From Posidonia oceanica (taxonomy: Eukaryota > Streptophyta > Magnoliopsida > Alismatales > Posidoniaceae), in the NCBI GenBank assembly GCA_037176725.1, contig JAZBRS010000020.1, forward strand, positions 82,096,001-82,160,000: a stretch of 64,000 bases of DNA. The letters run 5' to 3'. A model generated the notes under the pieces. That model made no database searches, was not told the DNA's origin, and was given only the letters and a program-made list of their open reading frames with translations. This document shows positions 45,758 to 57,295 of the stretch, piece by piece (the stretch's first letter is position 1; every line of letters begins with the position of its first letter). Both the position numbers and the translations under genes were made by a program.

Positions 45758-46901
45758 ACCAGACTCCGACTTTCGTTTTGGCTTTCTCACTCACTTGGAT
45801 TCTGCATTTTGCTTGCCTTATGCCTTTCCATGCCTTGCCTACTTGCTTCCTTGCTTGCTTACTTTACTTGCTTTATCTCTTGCTTAATGTCGCATTTGCT
45901 TACCTTGCTTTATTTCATGCATTATACATGCTTAAATACTTGCTTGGTGTAATAATACATGCCTTTTGAATGGTAAATGCTTTGTTTTACACAATTGCTA
46001 TGCCACCCCACATGCATATGCCATGTATACATGCCTTCTAATATGATGAATGCTTTCTTTTCACCATCATGTCCACAACACCAGCACATACCATGCGCAT
46101 GCCTTTTGGCTTGTTGTATGATTGCTTGCATGCCATGACTCCATGTTCCTTTCCCCTTCATGCTTTTGCCATGCCTAGGATATTAGAAATGTGTTTGCTC
46201 CCCTTTGGTTTAAATTAAAAGTAGTAACAAAGCCAAACATTAACATTTTAAGCACAACTAGAGCCAAAACTTGCAATTTTCCCCCTTGGCTAAATAAAAT
46301 GCAAGTAAAATACTCTAAAGCATCTTTGCATGATTGATCATTTTAGAAAGCATGCATATTCTCATCCCTGAGTCCACCCACTTAGTCTGAGAAGGGCAGT
46401 CTCGGTCCCTTGCTCGATTGCTTTGGCGTGGCCCAAGATTGGTCAGTCTGTCCCCCCGTGTCAGGGATCGTGTCGGTGTTAGTAGAGGGTACAACCCATG
46501 CTTTGGCTGGGTCGAGGCTCCCAACGCACCACCCCATTACTGCCTGAGCTTTGGCCAGGATTTAGACGAGTGCTCACTTTTTCTGACCTGGAGTCTATCA
46601 ATAAATCGATACCCAAGAGTGAGTCCGAGTAGGCCGCCTACTCAGGACATGCAGGGTGAGAGAGCGCATAATAGGGCATTCATTTGCATGTGTGCCATTC
46701 ATGCCACCCTAACAACTTGTTTTGCATCCATCCTCTGATGCTTTTGTTGTCTTCACAGGTAGGTGCGAGATCCTCTGCCAGGACCTTGAGCGTCCCTCCT
46801 CTTTGTCTCTGAGCTATTTGTCACCTTTGACAATAGCTCATCTTAGGTCTCGCGCTTCTGCTTCCAGCCGCAGACCCATTCGCACTCGCTCGCTGCCTAT
46901 T
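45758..46901 (+). mobile_element. Leader of A with splice acceptor
   Basis: It is collinear with the leader of C. A T-rich tract ends cttcacag/gtaggtgcg at 46758, the likely acceptor of a leader intron. No gene is seen. Confidence 0.6.
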
Positions 46902-49436
46902 ATGGCCCAGCAAACCGGTGAGCCTTCTTCCTCTTTGGCGTCAGAGGAGATATCGACTTCGCTCTCTCCATCCCTTGCTTTGACGTCCACCGTCTCTTCA
47001 CCTCTTCTGGTGCAAGAGACTTCCCAGCCCCTCTATCTGGAACAAGGGCTGACCCCAGTCGACCTGGAGCTTGTCACCGAGTCAACCGCCGTGACCACCA
47101 CTCAAGCTCAAGGAGCATCGCCTTCTGCTCCATGCTAGGGCTCTCCCATCTCAGGAATCTAGTTGTCTGCAGCTGTTTCTGTCATAGGGTCTCCCCCTTT
47201 TGACTACTCTGTTTCGGTGCCCCCTTTGGCGGGCTCCCCTTTGCGTCCCGGCCCGTCGGTCGCCGAGTCCCCTGCCTCGCAAGCACGACGCCTGTTGGCT
47301 AAGGCTGAGAGGTTGCGAGACATGGCTTTTGCACTCGACCTGACTACAACCCCCTATTCCTTTTCGACCCCTGAGGTTCCAGTACAGCCCACCAAAGCCC
47401 TGTAGGCTCACCACACTGCATTTCCACCCTTACCATCGCCCCAGCTCCTCATAGCTCTGGCGGTGCGGGCGCCTTATCTACCTCTTGCATCTACACAGCA
47501 CTATCCACTGCATGCTATTCCATCACTTGGTGGCCAGTCTCTTGGATTGGCAGGAGCACAGCACCCTCAGAGCCCGTTGCCCAGGATCGTGCCGGTGCAA
47601 CAGCTGCTGCTCCCTCGCACTGCACCGTACACTGCATAGCATACTATCTATTCGCCCCATTTGCAACAGGTTTAGACCCCTGTATGCATCCCACAACACT
47701 ATTCACAATCGCACAGGTATGCTGGCCCTCACGCCTCGACACCAGGTGGCGTGATGGTGGATCCAGAGGAGCGCTTTCGCGTGACCCACATAGCATACGC
47801 TGCCCCTGCCTTAGCTGCACAATCATCACCAGCAGCAGTTTTTGACGCCCTCCTTGCCAGGATGGGTGATCTAGAAAGAGCACTTCGTCAAGTGCAAGGC
47901 ACGGACTGCCAGTCCTACCAATTCTGGGACCTCTGCTACTTTCCAGAGGCCACACTCCCTTCGAAATTTCGCATCCTGGAGTTCGAAAAGTACAATGGTA
48001 GAGGCTACCCCATCTCGCATCTGAAGGCATACTGCGAAGACCTTGCTTAGCTTCAGGATGATGACAGGCTCCTGATCTGCCTATTTCAGAAGAGTCTGAT
48101 CGGCCCCGCACATAAGTGGTTCACTTCCCTTGACATGGCCGCGGTTCGAACTTGGAATGATCTTTCCCAAGCTTTCCTTGAGCAGTATTCTTTCAACCTC
48201 AACCTGATCCCCAAGCGAGAGGATCTGATCGCCATCCGGTAGAGGCCCCAAGAGCCATACGGGGAGTATGTCGGTCGCTAGCGCTCCATAGCCGTCCAGG
48301 TCAAAGATAGACCCTTTGACGAGGAATCTATCAAAATGATCATCAAAGGCGGGCTGCCAGTGACTGCGACTCTGCTATGCATTCAACATATCACTAGTTT
48401 TGGATCGTTGATTAAAGCTGGCGCCCGCGTGGAAAGCTCACTACGAAGTGGACATTTCCTCGCACTCTCTGCAATGGCTAGGCAAGCCAACAACCCCTCC
48501 AACAGCAGCAATCGTCACAACAACAACAATGACTCCGCCACTGGCTACTCCGAGCAGCACGCCATCACGTACTTCGATTCTCCAACTATGCCTGCCTATG
48601 CAGAGAGTTAGCCAGACTCTACTCCGCTAGATTATGCACATAGTCTTGCACACACTGCACACACCGTCATCGTCGAGCCAGTGTATCACGTTGCACAGGC
48701 TCGGCAAGGATTCCAACCAGGACAAAGATGACCTCGTCATGCCAAGTGTGATTACAACCCTCTGGCTGAACCACTGAGTGTCATCTTCCCCTAGGTTGAG
48801 TTGCTTCTGAGGCTCCCAGATGTTCATCCACCACCGAACCCCCCTTCGCGGTGGCATAACACGGATCAGTTCTGCAGTTTCCATCGGGCCACGGGGCACT
48901 CGACGGATGACTGCCTCACTTTGCGGGATGCCGTTCAGCGGCTGATCGATCGAAAGATCATCAGCGTTGACGCGTAGGAGGCAGCACCTACACCAACACC
49001 TGCACCAGCACTAGCACACCCTAGTGTAGCCGGTCCTTCCTTTTCCGAGCCTGCAGGCTCCGAAGATGCCGGAACCTTGGGGGTCTTTTCCCTCACTCTA
49101 GTCCTCTCTGAGTCTAGCTCCGCCTCGGTGGATCCTTTTGATCCCATCGGCGCAATCTCCTTTTCCTACCTTGCTTAGCTCGCTCAAGGGATGCTCGGAG
49201 ACGCAGCGGCAGCATCAACAGCAAACCCGATCGCAGCACCATCCAGGTTAGCATCTCCTCCAACTCTAGCAGCTCCAATGCTCCCTGCACTACCATCAGT
49301 AGCTCCAGTGCTCCCTGCACTGCCATCAGTAGCTCCAGTAGCCTCAGTGCTCCCCGCACTGCCGACAGCAGACCCCGCCGACAGCACCAGCAGCGTAGGA
49401 GCGGATTCAGCATCTCCCTCCCGAGGTTGCTGGCAG
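46902..49436 (+). pseudogene. gag of element A (degenerate)
   Basis: The frame starts MAQQTGEP at 46902 and stays in one phase to 49436 without a detectable indel. The core at 47751-48250 (YQFWDLCYFPEATLPSKF, KWFTSLDMAAVRTWNDLSQAFLEQY) matches C's gag. The atypical knuckle CSFHRATGHSTDDC is near 48876, and the C-terminal Ala/Pro repeats (LPALPSVAPV) at 49260-49360. At least twelve in-frame TAG stops occur (47136, 47160, 47403, 48048, 48240 and others) against one TGA. C keeps Gln at several of these sites. The capsid role is inferred from the family; this copy is dead. Confidence 0.85.
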
Positions 49437-49442
49437 GTAAGT
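49434..49442 (+). promoter_or_regulatory. Conserved 5' splice donor at end of A gag
   Basis: CAGGTAAGT is located where coding similarity with C's gag ends; C has the same site at 15752-15744. In Ogre elements an intron separates parts of gag-pol, and this may be its relic. Confidence 0.6.
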
Positions 49443-51009
49443 CCCTCTTACCTCTCTTTTGATTTCTACATTGTCTTTTCTCTTCTTTTCGTTTTGTTTT
49501 TGAGTTTTCTCGCCTTGTCAGAAAACCATAAAAAACATAAAATCAGCAAAAACCTAAAAACATGTATTTTTTTTTTTCATTCACACCGGGCTGGCAGCCT
49601 TAACTGCTTAGCAATAGGTCCATTAACTTATCATCCTGCACATGCATTTAACTTCTAACATGCACTTTTCTTCCTGCCCATACATATCACTCTCTACATA
49701 CATATCACTTCTGCATGTACATATCATTTCTTGCATCCTGCAAAACATCAAAAAATAAAAAAAATAAAAAACAACAAAAATATGTTTTCGCCTTTCTACT
49801 GGTTTCCCCTTTTTATGTTTTCCTAAACCCAAAAACCATAAAAATATAAAACCAATGCAAAAACCCAGAAATATGTTTGTCCCTTCCTTTTTTAAAATAT
49901 ACAAAACCCACAAACATTTGCATAATCCAAAAAATTGACTTTGGATGAACAAACAAGTAGTGCCGAGAGGATATCAAGCATCAACCATCTCGGGCAGACT
50001 CACCCGAACAGTGCCATCTCATCGCATGTGGCCACAGTGTGAGACTTAGAGTAGAATAGAGCATCTCGCTGTGCTCAAAACTCCAAAAGCGAGATCCACC
50101 ATATCAAGAGAGTCCACCAGACGTGGAGAGGACCGAAGCAGAGCAGAGCATAGCCAGAGACTACCTGTACATATAGCAGAGGCTGAGGGTGTACGCCGAC
50201 CAATCGAACTCTTAACGCCTTATCCAGGACTGCTACCCCAAGAGAGCGAAGACATGCATATCCAAAAGAATAGAGATCATGAGTAGAAAAATATGATAAC
50301 AAGATATGCATGTTGGGCATAAAAGGAAAAAATGAAGAAAGAAGCTGACGAAAGAAGACGCCTATGAGAGGAGTGACTCGGACAAGCATCGAAACCCCCT
50401 CAACCTCCAATTCCAAGCACCACATTGCCAACTGCACAGGATACATTATTAGGAGGACCTGGCTCCACCCTCCAAGCACAGCAGCACGCTCCAATCCCTC
50501 GTGCAAGCAACAACTCTACCTCCCTGGCAAGCTAGATGCAACTCCAATCACTCAAGAGGGGACAAAGAAAAATCAATATGAGAGCATCAAAAGCGGTAGT
50601 CGATCCCCAAGGGATTAAGATGGAGGCTACGAAGCTACATCTGACATCTCTGCTACCCACTTGCAGTCAAAGGCTATACTCTGCAAAACTGAGGCCTCAT
50701 CCCGAACTAAGAGTGAGAATGAGAGCCACCGACCACAACTCGGCATGGCGTTGCTTGAGGATCGAGAACTCCTGAACCAGGAAGTGCAGAAGCATCCTCT
50801 CGGCAACGGCTGTTTTGAATCCCAAGTCACAAAAACATATATGCATAATAAACTACCTTCCCTTCTCCCTATCTTCGAAAATCGGAATAAAAAATGAGCA
50901 CTTCTTGCCTGACCTTGCTCAGAGGCTCCGCGCTTTCCAGTTTTGGCCACCCACCATGTTGGGTAGGTCTGTGATGACCTGCATGACTTCGATTCACCGT
51001 TGTATCGCA
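49443..51009 (+). mobile_element. Non-coding interior of A after gag
   Basis: It is collinear with the non-coding interior of C. A hairpin-repeat unit (gggctggcagccttaactg) is at 49585. No pol frames. Confidence 0.6.
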
Positions 51010-54000
51010 TGTGAAGACACCCCATTTTTGACCCTTGTGTTGGTGGTTTTCCTCCTTTCCTCTCCAACTCCTCTTCTCAAAAGTCCACTCCATTCAGGCC
51101 CACAGCCACTCCAAAACCCTAGAAATAACCAAAACCCTAAACCATAAACCCTAAACCTTTCTAAAAACAAACCCCCTTCAACCCAAACCCATCTTCAACC
51201 CATTCAGGCACACATCCAAGCCTAAACCCCAAACCCTAAGCCCTTAACCCTCATTAAGGCCCACAACCAAACCCTAGGCACACTAAGCCCACAACCAAAA
51301 CCCTAGAAATTAAACTCATTTAAAACCCACAACCAAACCCTAGGCCCACTAAGCCCACTACCAAAAACAATTAAACACTAGAAATCTCAAATTAAACCCA
51401 AAACCACACTCATTTTCCAAACCAAATCCACTCTCAAAAACCCCATTTCTTCTTTCTTTTCTTTCTTTGTTCCTTCTCTTCTCCACAACACACTAACACC
51501 CACTTCCCTCACCATTTTCCTAACTGCATGACTAACCTCCACTCACTCCTACATGCACAAACCACCACCTCACTCCACTCACAGCCACGACATCAACTTC
51601 TTCTCCCTCTCCTTCTTCAACCCACTGCAAAACGACCTCCCTTACACACCCTTAACTACCACCCATTTTTCCAACAACTGACAGACCACGAACCTCACAG
51701 CAACACACACTAAAACTTCCAACCCACAGCCCTCTCCTTCTTCCAGGAACCACAACCTTCACTCCAAAAGAGAGACAACTCCCTGAGATCACCTTCGACC
51801 CACATTTTGGCAGCAACATTGCAACTAACTACCAACCCACAACACCTGCACGACACCACTCCACAGACAGCACAACAGGAGACCTCCATTCACCTTTAGC
51901 CCAGGACCCCCTCCCGATCATTCCCTTCTCCTTCCTTACGACAGAGGAGAAACAAAACAGCAACTGAACCCAAAAAAGAAAAAGGAAAGAAACTCAAACT
52001 ACAACGAACCACCCACATTCCCTCACAGACCTCTCCACCCATTTCCCACCACCAAGAAGACCCACAGGAAGGGGAGAAGAGAGACAAAGAGAGCTACAGT
52101 GAGAGAGGGAGAGAATTCATAGAAAAAACCACAGAGAGACCCATTTTTGCAGAAGAGAGAAATGAGGGTGAGAGGAGAGGTCTGACACCTCCCGAAGCAT
52201 CCTCGGACCACCACGAACTCGACCCAACGCCGCCTGCGCACCGTCGTCGTCTCCAGCTCCTCCTCCACCCGCAAGGTTGCTGACAGAAATCAACCGAGGT
52301 TGGCAGCCTCATCTGCACACATGCTCAAGTAGCTGACTCCTCCCTTAGCTTCGCCTTGCACCCCTCTTGCTTCCTGACCCCTTGCTTGCGCGAATCGAGC
52401 CGTCCTGCACCGTTCCCGCTCTCGCCGTCTTCATCTTCTTCTCCGGCGACGACCGCCGGAAGAAAATGCAGCCCTGCCAGACCAGCAGCCTCCGCCGCCT
52501 GTAGATCTTCCCTGAAGCACCGCCGGACCTCCCCGGAGCTCGCCGCGCCGTCACCTGGACTGGAGGCGGTCCCCAGCAAGCCATCCACCTCCGTCTCCCC
52601 TCGCTGGCTGCCGGATCACTATTGCATTAATCGATTTAAGCTTTTGATTTGAAAATCTTACTGCATTGAAATTAGGTTCGACATTTTAGTTTATTTTCAT
52701 TTAGGTCCAGCATTCATTTGCATTTCAAATAATTCCGTTTAAAAACTATACTGCATTACTATTAAGTCTAGCATTTAGTTTATTTGCATATAGGTCCTGC
52801 ATTCATTTAGTTTTCATTTAGAAACCATACTGCATTGAAATTAAATCCTGCATCTTAGTTTATTTACATTTAAGTCCAGCATTCATTTAGTTTTTATTTA
52901 ATTTTATTTTTAAATCATACTACATTGCATTTTCGTCCAGGACATTAGTTTAATTGCACTCAAGTCCTGCATCCAGTTCAGCAATCATTTAATTTTATTT
53001 TTAAACCTTATTGCATTATCATTTAGTCCAGGACTTTAGTTTAATTGCATTTAAGTCCTGCATGCATTCAGTAATCATTTAATTGTATTTTTCAAACTAT
53101 ATTGCATTGCATTTTAGTCCAGGACTTTAGTTTAACTGCATTTAAGTTCTACATGCATTCAGCAATCATTTAATTGCATTTTTCAAACTATATTGCATTG
53201 CATTTTAGTCTAGGACTTTAGTTTAATTGCATTTAAGTCCTGCATGCATCCAGAAGTCATTTAATTGCATTTTCCAAACTATGTTGCATTGCATTTTAGT
53301 CCAGGACTTTAGTTTATTTGCATTTAAATCCTGCATGCATCCAGAAGTCATTTAATTGCATTTTTTAAACTATATTGCATTGCATTTTAGTCCAGGACTT
53401 TAGTTTATTTGCATTTAAGTCCTGCATGCATCCATAGTTCATTTAAATTAATTTTTCAAACTATATTGCATTATCATTTAGTCTAGCACTTATGTTTATT
53501 TGCATTTAAATCCTGCATGATTTCAAAAGTCATTTAATTTCATTTTTCAAACTATATTGCATTATCATTTAGTCCAGCTTTAGTTTATTTGCATTTAAGT
53601 CCTACATGCTTACATCTTTCATTTAATTTCATTTAGCAACCATATTGCATTGCAATTTAATTCAACAGTTTGTTTTAATTGCATGTTAGTCCAAATGTTA
53701 AACTATTGCATGTTTCCTTGTGCATTCTGCTGTGCAATTTAATTCAATAGTTTATGTTAATTGCATGTTAGTCCAAATGTTAAACTGTTGCATGTTTCCT
53801 TGTGCATTCTGCTTTGCAATTTAATTCAACAGTTTATGTTAATTGCATGTTAATCCAAATGTTAAACTATTGCATGCTTTCATGTCTATATTGCTTCACA
53901 ATTTAATCTAACAGTTTATTTTAATTGCATGTTAGTCCTAATCTTAAACTGTTGCATGCTTGTATGTTTATTTTTGCATTGCATATTAGTCTAGTATGTT

Positions 54001-55168
54001 TTCTATATTGCATGTAGGTCCAAATGTTGCATACATTCATAATTGTTTTGCCTTGCACATAAACCCTACAGTTTTCCCATATTGCATGTTAGTCCTTATC
54101 TTTATCTGTTGCATGCATTCATTTAACTGATGTTGCATTTTGCCTCTGCTTGCTCACCATGTTGCATCATTAGTTTTCATTGCACTTTAACTATTGCATT
54201 GCATCTTTCTCATAGTATTGCACTCAGGTCCAGTAGTTTCTTTTTATTGCATTTATGTCCAATACTTGAATTGTTGCATGCATTGCATTTGCATGGCGTT
54301 GCAATCATTGGCTTTATTGCATGTAGAACCTTGCTGCATTGCATGCATACTTAGGCATATTGCATTTAGACCCCCTATTTGGCTTCTATTACATCCATGG
54401 GATTCATTTGGCCCTTGATTTATCTAGCTTGATCTCTGAATAACTTTTGATCAGATCATTGGATCTTCTTGATCTGATCGTCTAGGTCTTCCTGGTTGAA
54501 TGATCTTTCATTCCAACCTAAGTTTGTTTAGATTAGGCATTAGATCATCAAGTTAAGCCCATTTGAGTCATTGCATATCACTCATTGCCTCATAATTTGC
54601 ATTGCATACATTGTTTTCTCGATCTGTCTTCTCGAGCAAGTAGATTAGGCTTTATCGCCTCTGCTTTGTTTCCCTTTACTTGTTGCACCCTTGCATTGCG
54701 TGGTTTTTTGTTTCTATTTCGTTTCCCTTTGCATGTCGCTATTCGCATTGCATGGTTTTATCCGTCATTTTGTTTCTCGCCTGCATTGCATTTAGGGCGA
54801 TGATGTTTACTGTTTGGACATCTTTGGAACTGTGGTACACCCGGTTAGATACCAACAGTGCCGCTGAGTACATAGATCGCATGTTTTGTTTTCTCTCATG
54901 CATCATGGCATTTTAAGCATACATTTAAGCATGTTAAAGCATTCATGGCATAGCAGAGCATCCATTCCACACATTTGAGCGAGATTAGACTAGAAAGACC
55001 GCTTCTCGGGCGCATAGGGGTGCCTAACACCTTCCCCATTTCCTCGGTTTTTCTCGTCTTTCGACAATAGACTAGGTGGTGACTCCGTTTTGTCTTATTC
55101 TTCTGTTTCCTTCGCCCATTATCCGTGACATCTATCTCCTCTGCGCCCACTGTCGGTCCGATCCGGCA
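51010..55168 (+). mobile_element. Solo LTR H (C-like family) inside A
   Basis: It starts TGTGAAGACACCCC and ends GATCCGGCA; flanks are tcgca (51005-51009) and tcgcg (55169-55173). The interior resembles the LTR of C in reverse complement: CCCTAAAC-rich start, CT-rich and GC-rich blocks (52190-52600), gcatttaagtcc repeats and the U5 blocks (54790-54880, 55000-55100). No PBS, gag or second LTR belongs to it, so LTR-LTR recombination probably removed the rest. Confidence 0.8.
52640..54400. repeat. Tandem repeat of about 91 bp in LTR H
   Basis: Units such as attgcattgcattttagtc ... tttagtttaattgcattt ... catgcatccagaagtcatt start near 53101, 53192, 53283 and 53374, with more diverged copies on both sides. 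It corresponds to the A/T-rich repeats at 8650-9240 in C. Confidence 0.8.
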
Positions 55169-55299
55169 TCGCGGTCCGCGAGATTCTCATCATAAGGACA
55201 GCATGCACGTGCTGAGACCATTGCACACCCGCCATGATGGGTCCCCGCTTTCTCTCTGCATCGCACTCCCTTTGCACTTCTCACATTTCTTGCATTCAT

Positions 55300-56330
55300 C
55301 CCCTACACAGGCTGGCAGCCCTAACTGCCCAGTTGACACCCGTTAAAATGTCATCCCTGCATTCATCCTCTACACTCGGGCTGGCAGCCCTAACTGCTCG
55401 GTTGACACCAGTTAAATTGTCACCCTTGGCTGATAAACCCTAACTATCTAGTGATGAGTCTGTTAACTCCTTAGTGGGCTAGCAGCCCTAACTGCTCGGC
55501 GATGAGTTCGTCAACTTATCACTGGGCTGGCAGCCCTAATTGCTCGGTGATAGGTCCGTTAACTTATCACCCTGCATTTCCCTTTGCATTATCCCATTGC
55601 ACATCGCACAGTGAGCCCTTACACCCATCTCATTGCATCGGGCTGGTAGCCCTAACTACTCGGTTGGCAAACACGTTAGTTTTGTCTCCACTCTGCATCT
55701 CGATGCCATGGGCGCTCTGGCTGTCCCCTAGTATCTTTCACTGATACCAGGGGCATCTTTATTTACTACCCTATGGTATCACATTTCCATCTGCATCCGG
55801 GCTGACATCCCTAACTGTTAAGGGAGCGTCTACGGACCTCTGCCACACCTTCGGGTATGGTATTCCCTTTGCATCTGTGGTTGCAAGTCATCCCATTTGT
55901 CACCACCTCTCTTGCCTGACAGACTCGCTGGCCTGTCACCACTTTCGATACCAGGTGCACCTAGCAGCCCTTTAGTATCGTCTCACCCTCATTGGGCTGA
56001 CATCCCCAATTGTCGCGGGACGGTCCACGGACTTCTGCTGCACCTTCTAGTTCGGTATTCCCACCATTTTCCACCCTCATCGAGCTGATAGCCCTAACTA
56101 TCCGGTGATGAGTTCGTTAACTCCTCAGCGGGCTGATAGCCCTAACTATCCGGTGATGAGTCCGTTAACTCCTCAGCGGGTTGATAATCCCTAACTATCC
56201 AGTGATGAGTCCGTTAACTCCTCAGCAGGCCGATAATCCCTAATTATCTGGTGATGAGTCCGTCAACTCCTCATAGGGCTGATAGCCCTAACTATCCGGT
56301 GATAGGTCTGTCAACTTATCACCCCTTTTG
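55300..56330. repeat. Hairpin tandem repeat in A (loop CCCTAA)
   Basis: Units of about 47 bp occur at 55305-55580, 55640 and 56085-56325. Stems vary while pairing is kept: GATAG/CTATC, GCAG/CTGC, GTAG/CTAC and GATAAT/ATTATC around CCCTAA or CCCTA. It corresponds to 13205-13530 in C. Confidence 0.85.
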
Positions 56331-56439
56331 TCATGTAGTATAATAGCATTCTGTTGCATAGCATTAGCATCTCATTGCATGTCATCATGTAACTTCCTTG
56401 TGTTCCCAGTAGAGTTAGTCCTAGAATTGCATCTCATCA

Positions 56440-56860
56440 TCACACGGACATCGCGTGCTTAGGATTCGAACCCCTGGTTCGTGTATTGCTTAAGTTAACA
56501 TCCTCAGCACTCGCAACTCTACGCAACTTGCCAACTTTGGATGACACCCGCGGTAGTGCATGGCCAGGATCGTTTTCTTGGTTTTGCGTGCCTGGCGTCA
56601 CACTGTATATACACTGCATTTCACTGCATAACATCGCATCACATTGCATTCTCATTGCGCTGCTACTCCCTGTAGTCATTACACCAGCTTCTGCATTCTG
56701 CTTTCCTGGACATTGCGTACTTAGGAATCGAACCCTTGGTTCGCGCATTACTTAAAGTGGTATCTTCAGCATTCTGCGGCTTCCTTACAGCTAGCCAGCT
56801 CGAGATAACACTCGCGGTGGTGCACAGCCTGGATCGCTTCCTTGGCATTACGTGCCCGTC
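56440..56860 (-). repeat. Two units with tRNA-like B box in A
   Basis: In reverse complement to 12590-13130: ggattcgaacccctggttcg (56460) and ggaatcgaacccttggttcg (56724). The B-box orientation is again antisense to the element. Confidence 0.7.
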
Positions 56861-57281
56861 ATCGCATACACATCCCCAGCATCTTACTTTCAGGATTTTA
56901 CTTTCAGCATTTTACTTTTAGCACCTGCACCTCCTTCGCCTTAAGCACAGCTCAGTGAATGGCACCCCCGTGCTAGAGTGGTATGCCACTCAGCGCACTC
57001 TGTCGTCTGGCCTTCCTATCTGTATTGCCCAGCGACCAACTGCATTGCATTTTTCCGTCACACTATCACGTGCATACATCACCCGCTTCCCCCCAGTGGA
57101 GTACAGCGCAATGAGCATTAGCATAAGCATCTACATCTGCACTCGCATTGCAGCAACGAGTCATGACTTTTGGTGCATCCACCAAATAAGTGACTCATGC
57201 CAATAGTGTCTGTGCTCCTGCCGGTTCGGCGGGGTGTCTTTGTCAACCCTGAGTAGCGGCCTCGGTCCCCTTGACCTCGCT

Positions 57282-57295
57282 CAGGGAGGGGCATC
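57282..57295 (+). other. Polypurine tract of A
   Basis: cagggaggggcatc lies immediately before the 3' LTR start and is shared with C. Confidence 0.88.

Larger units (their letters stand above)
55174..57281 (+). mobile_element. 3' interior of A: repeats before the PPT
   Basis: It resumes C-like sequence (gctgagaccattgcacac, compare 14128-14145 in reverse). It holds hairpin tandem repeats and B-box units and ends collinear with 12099-12590 of C. No gene. Confidence 0.75.
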
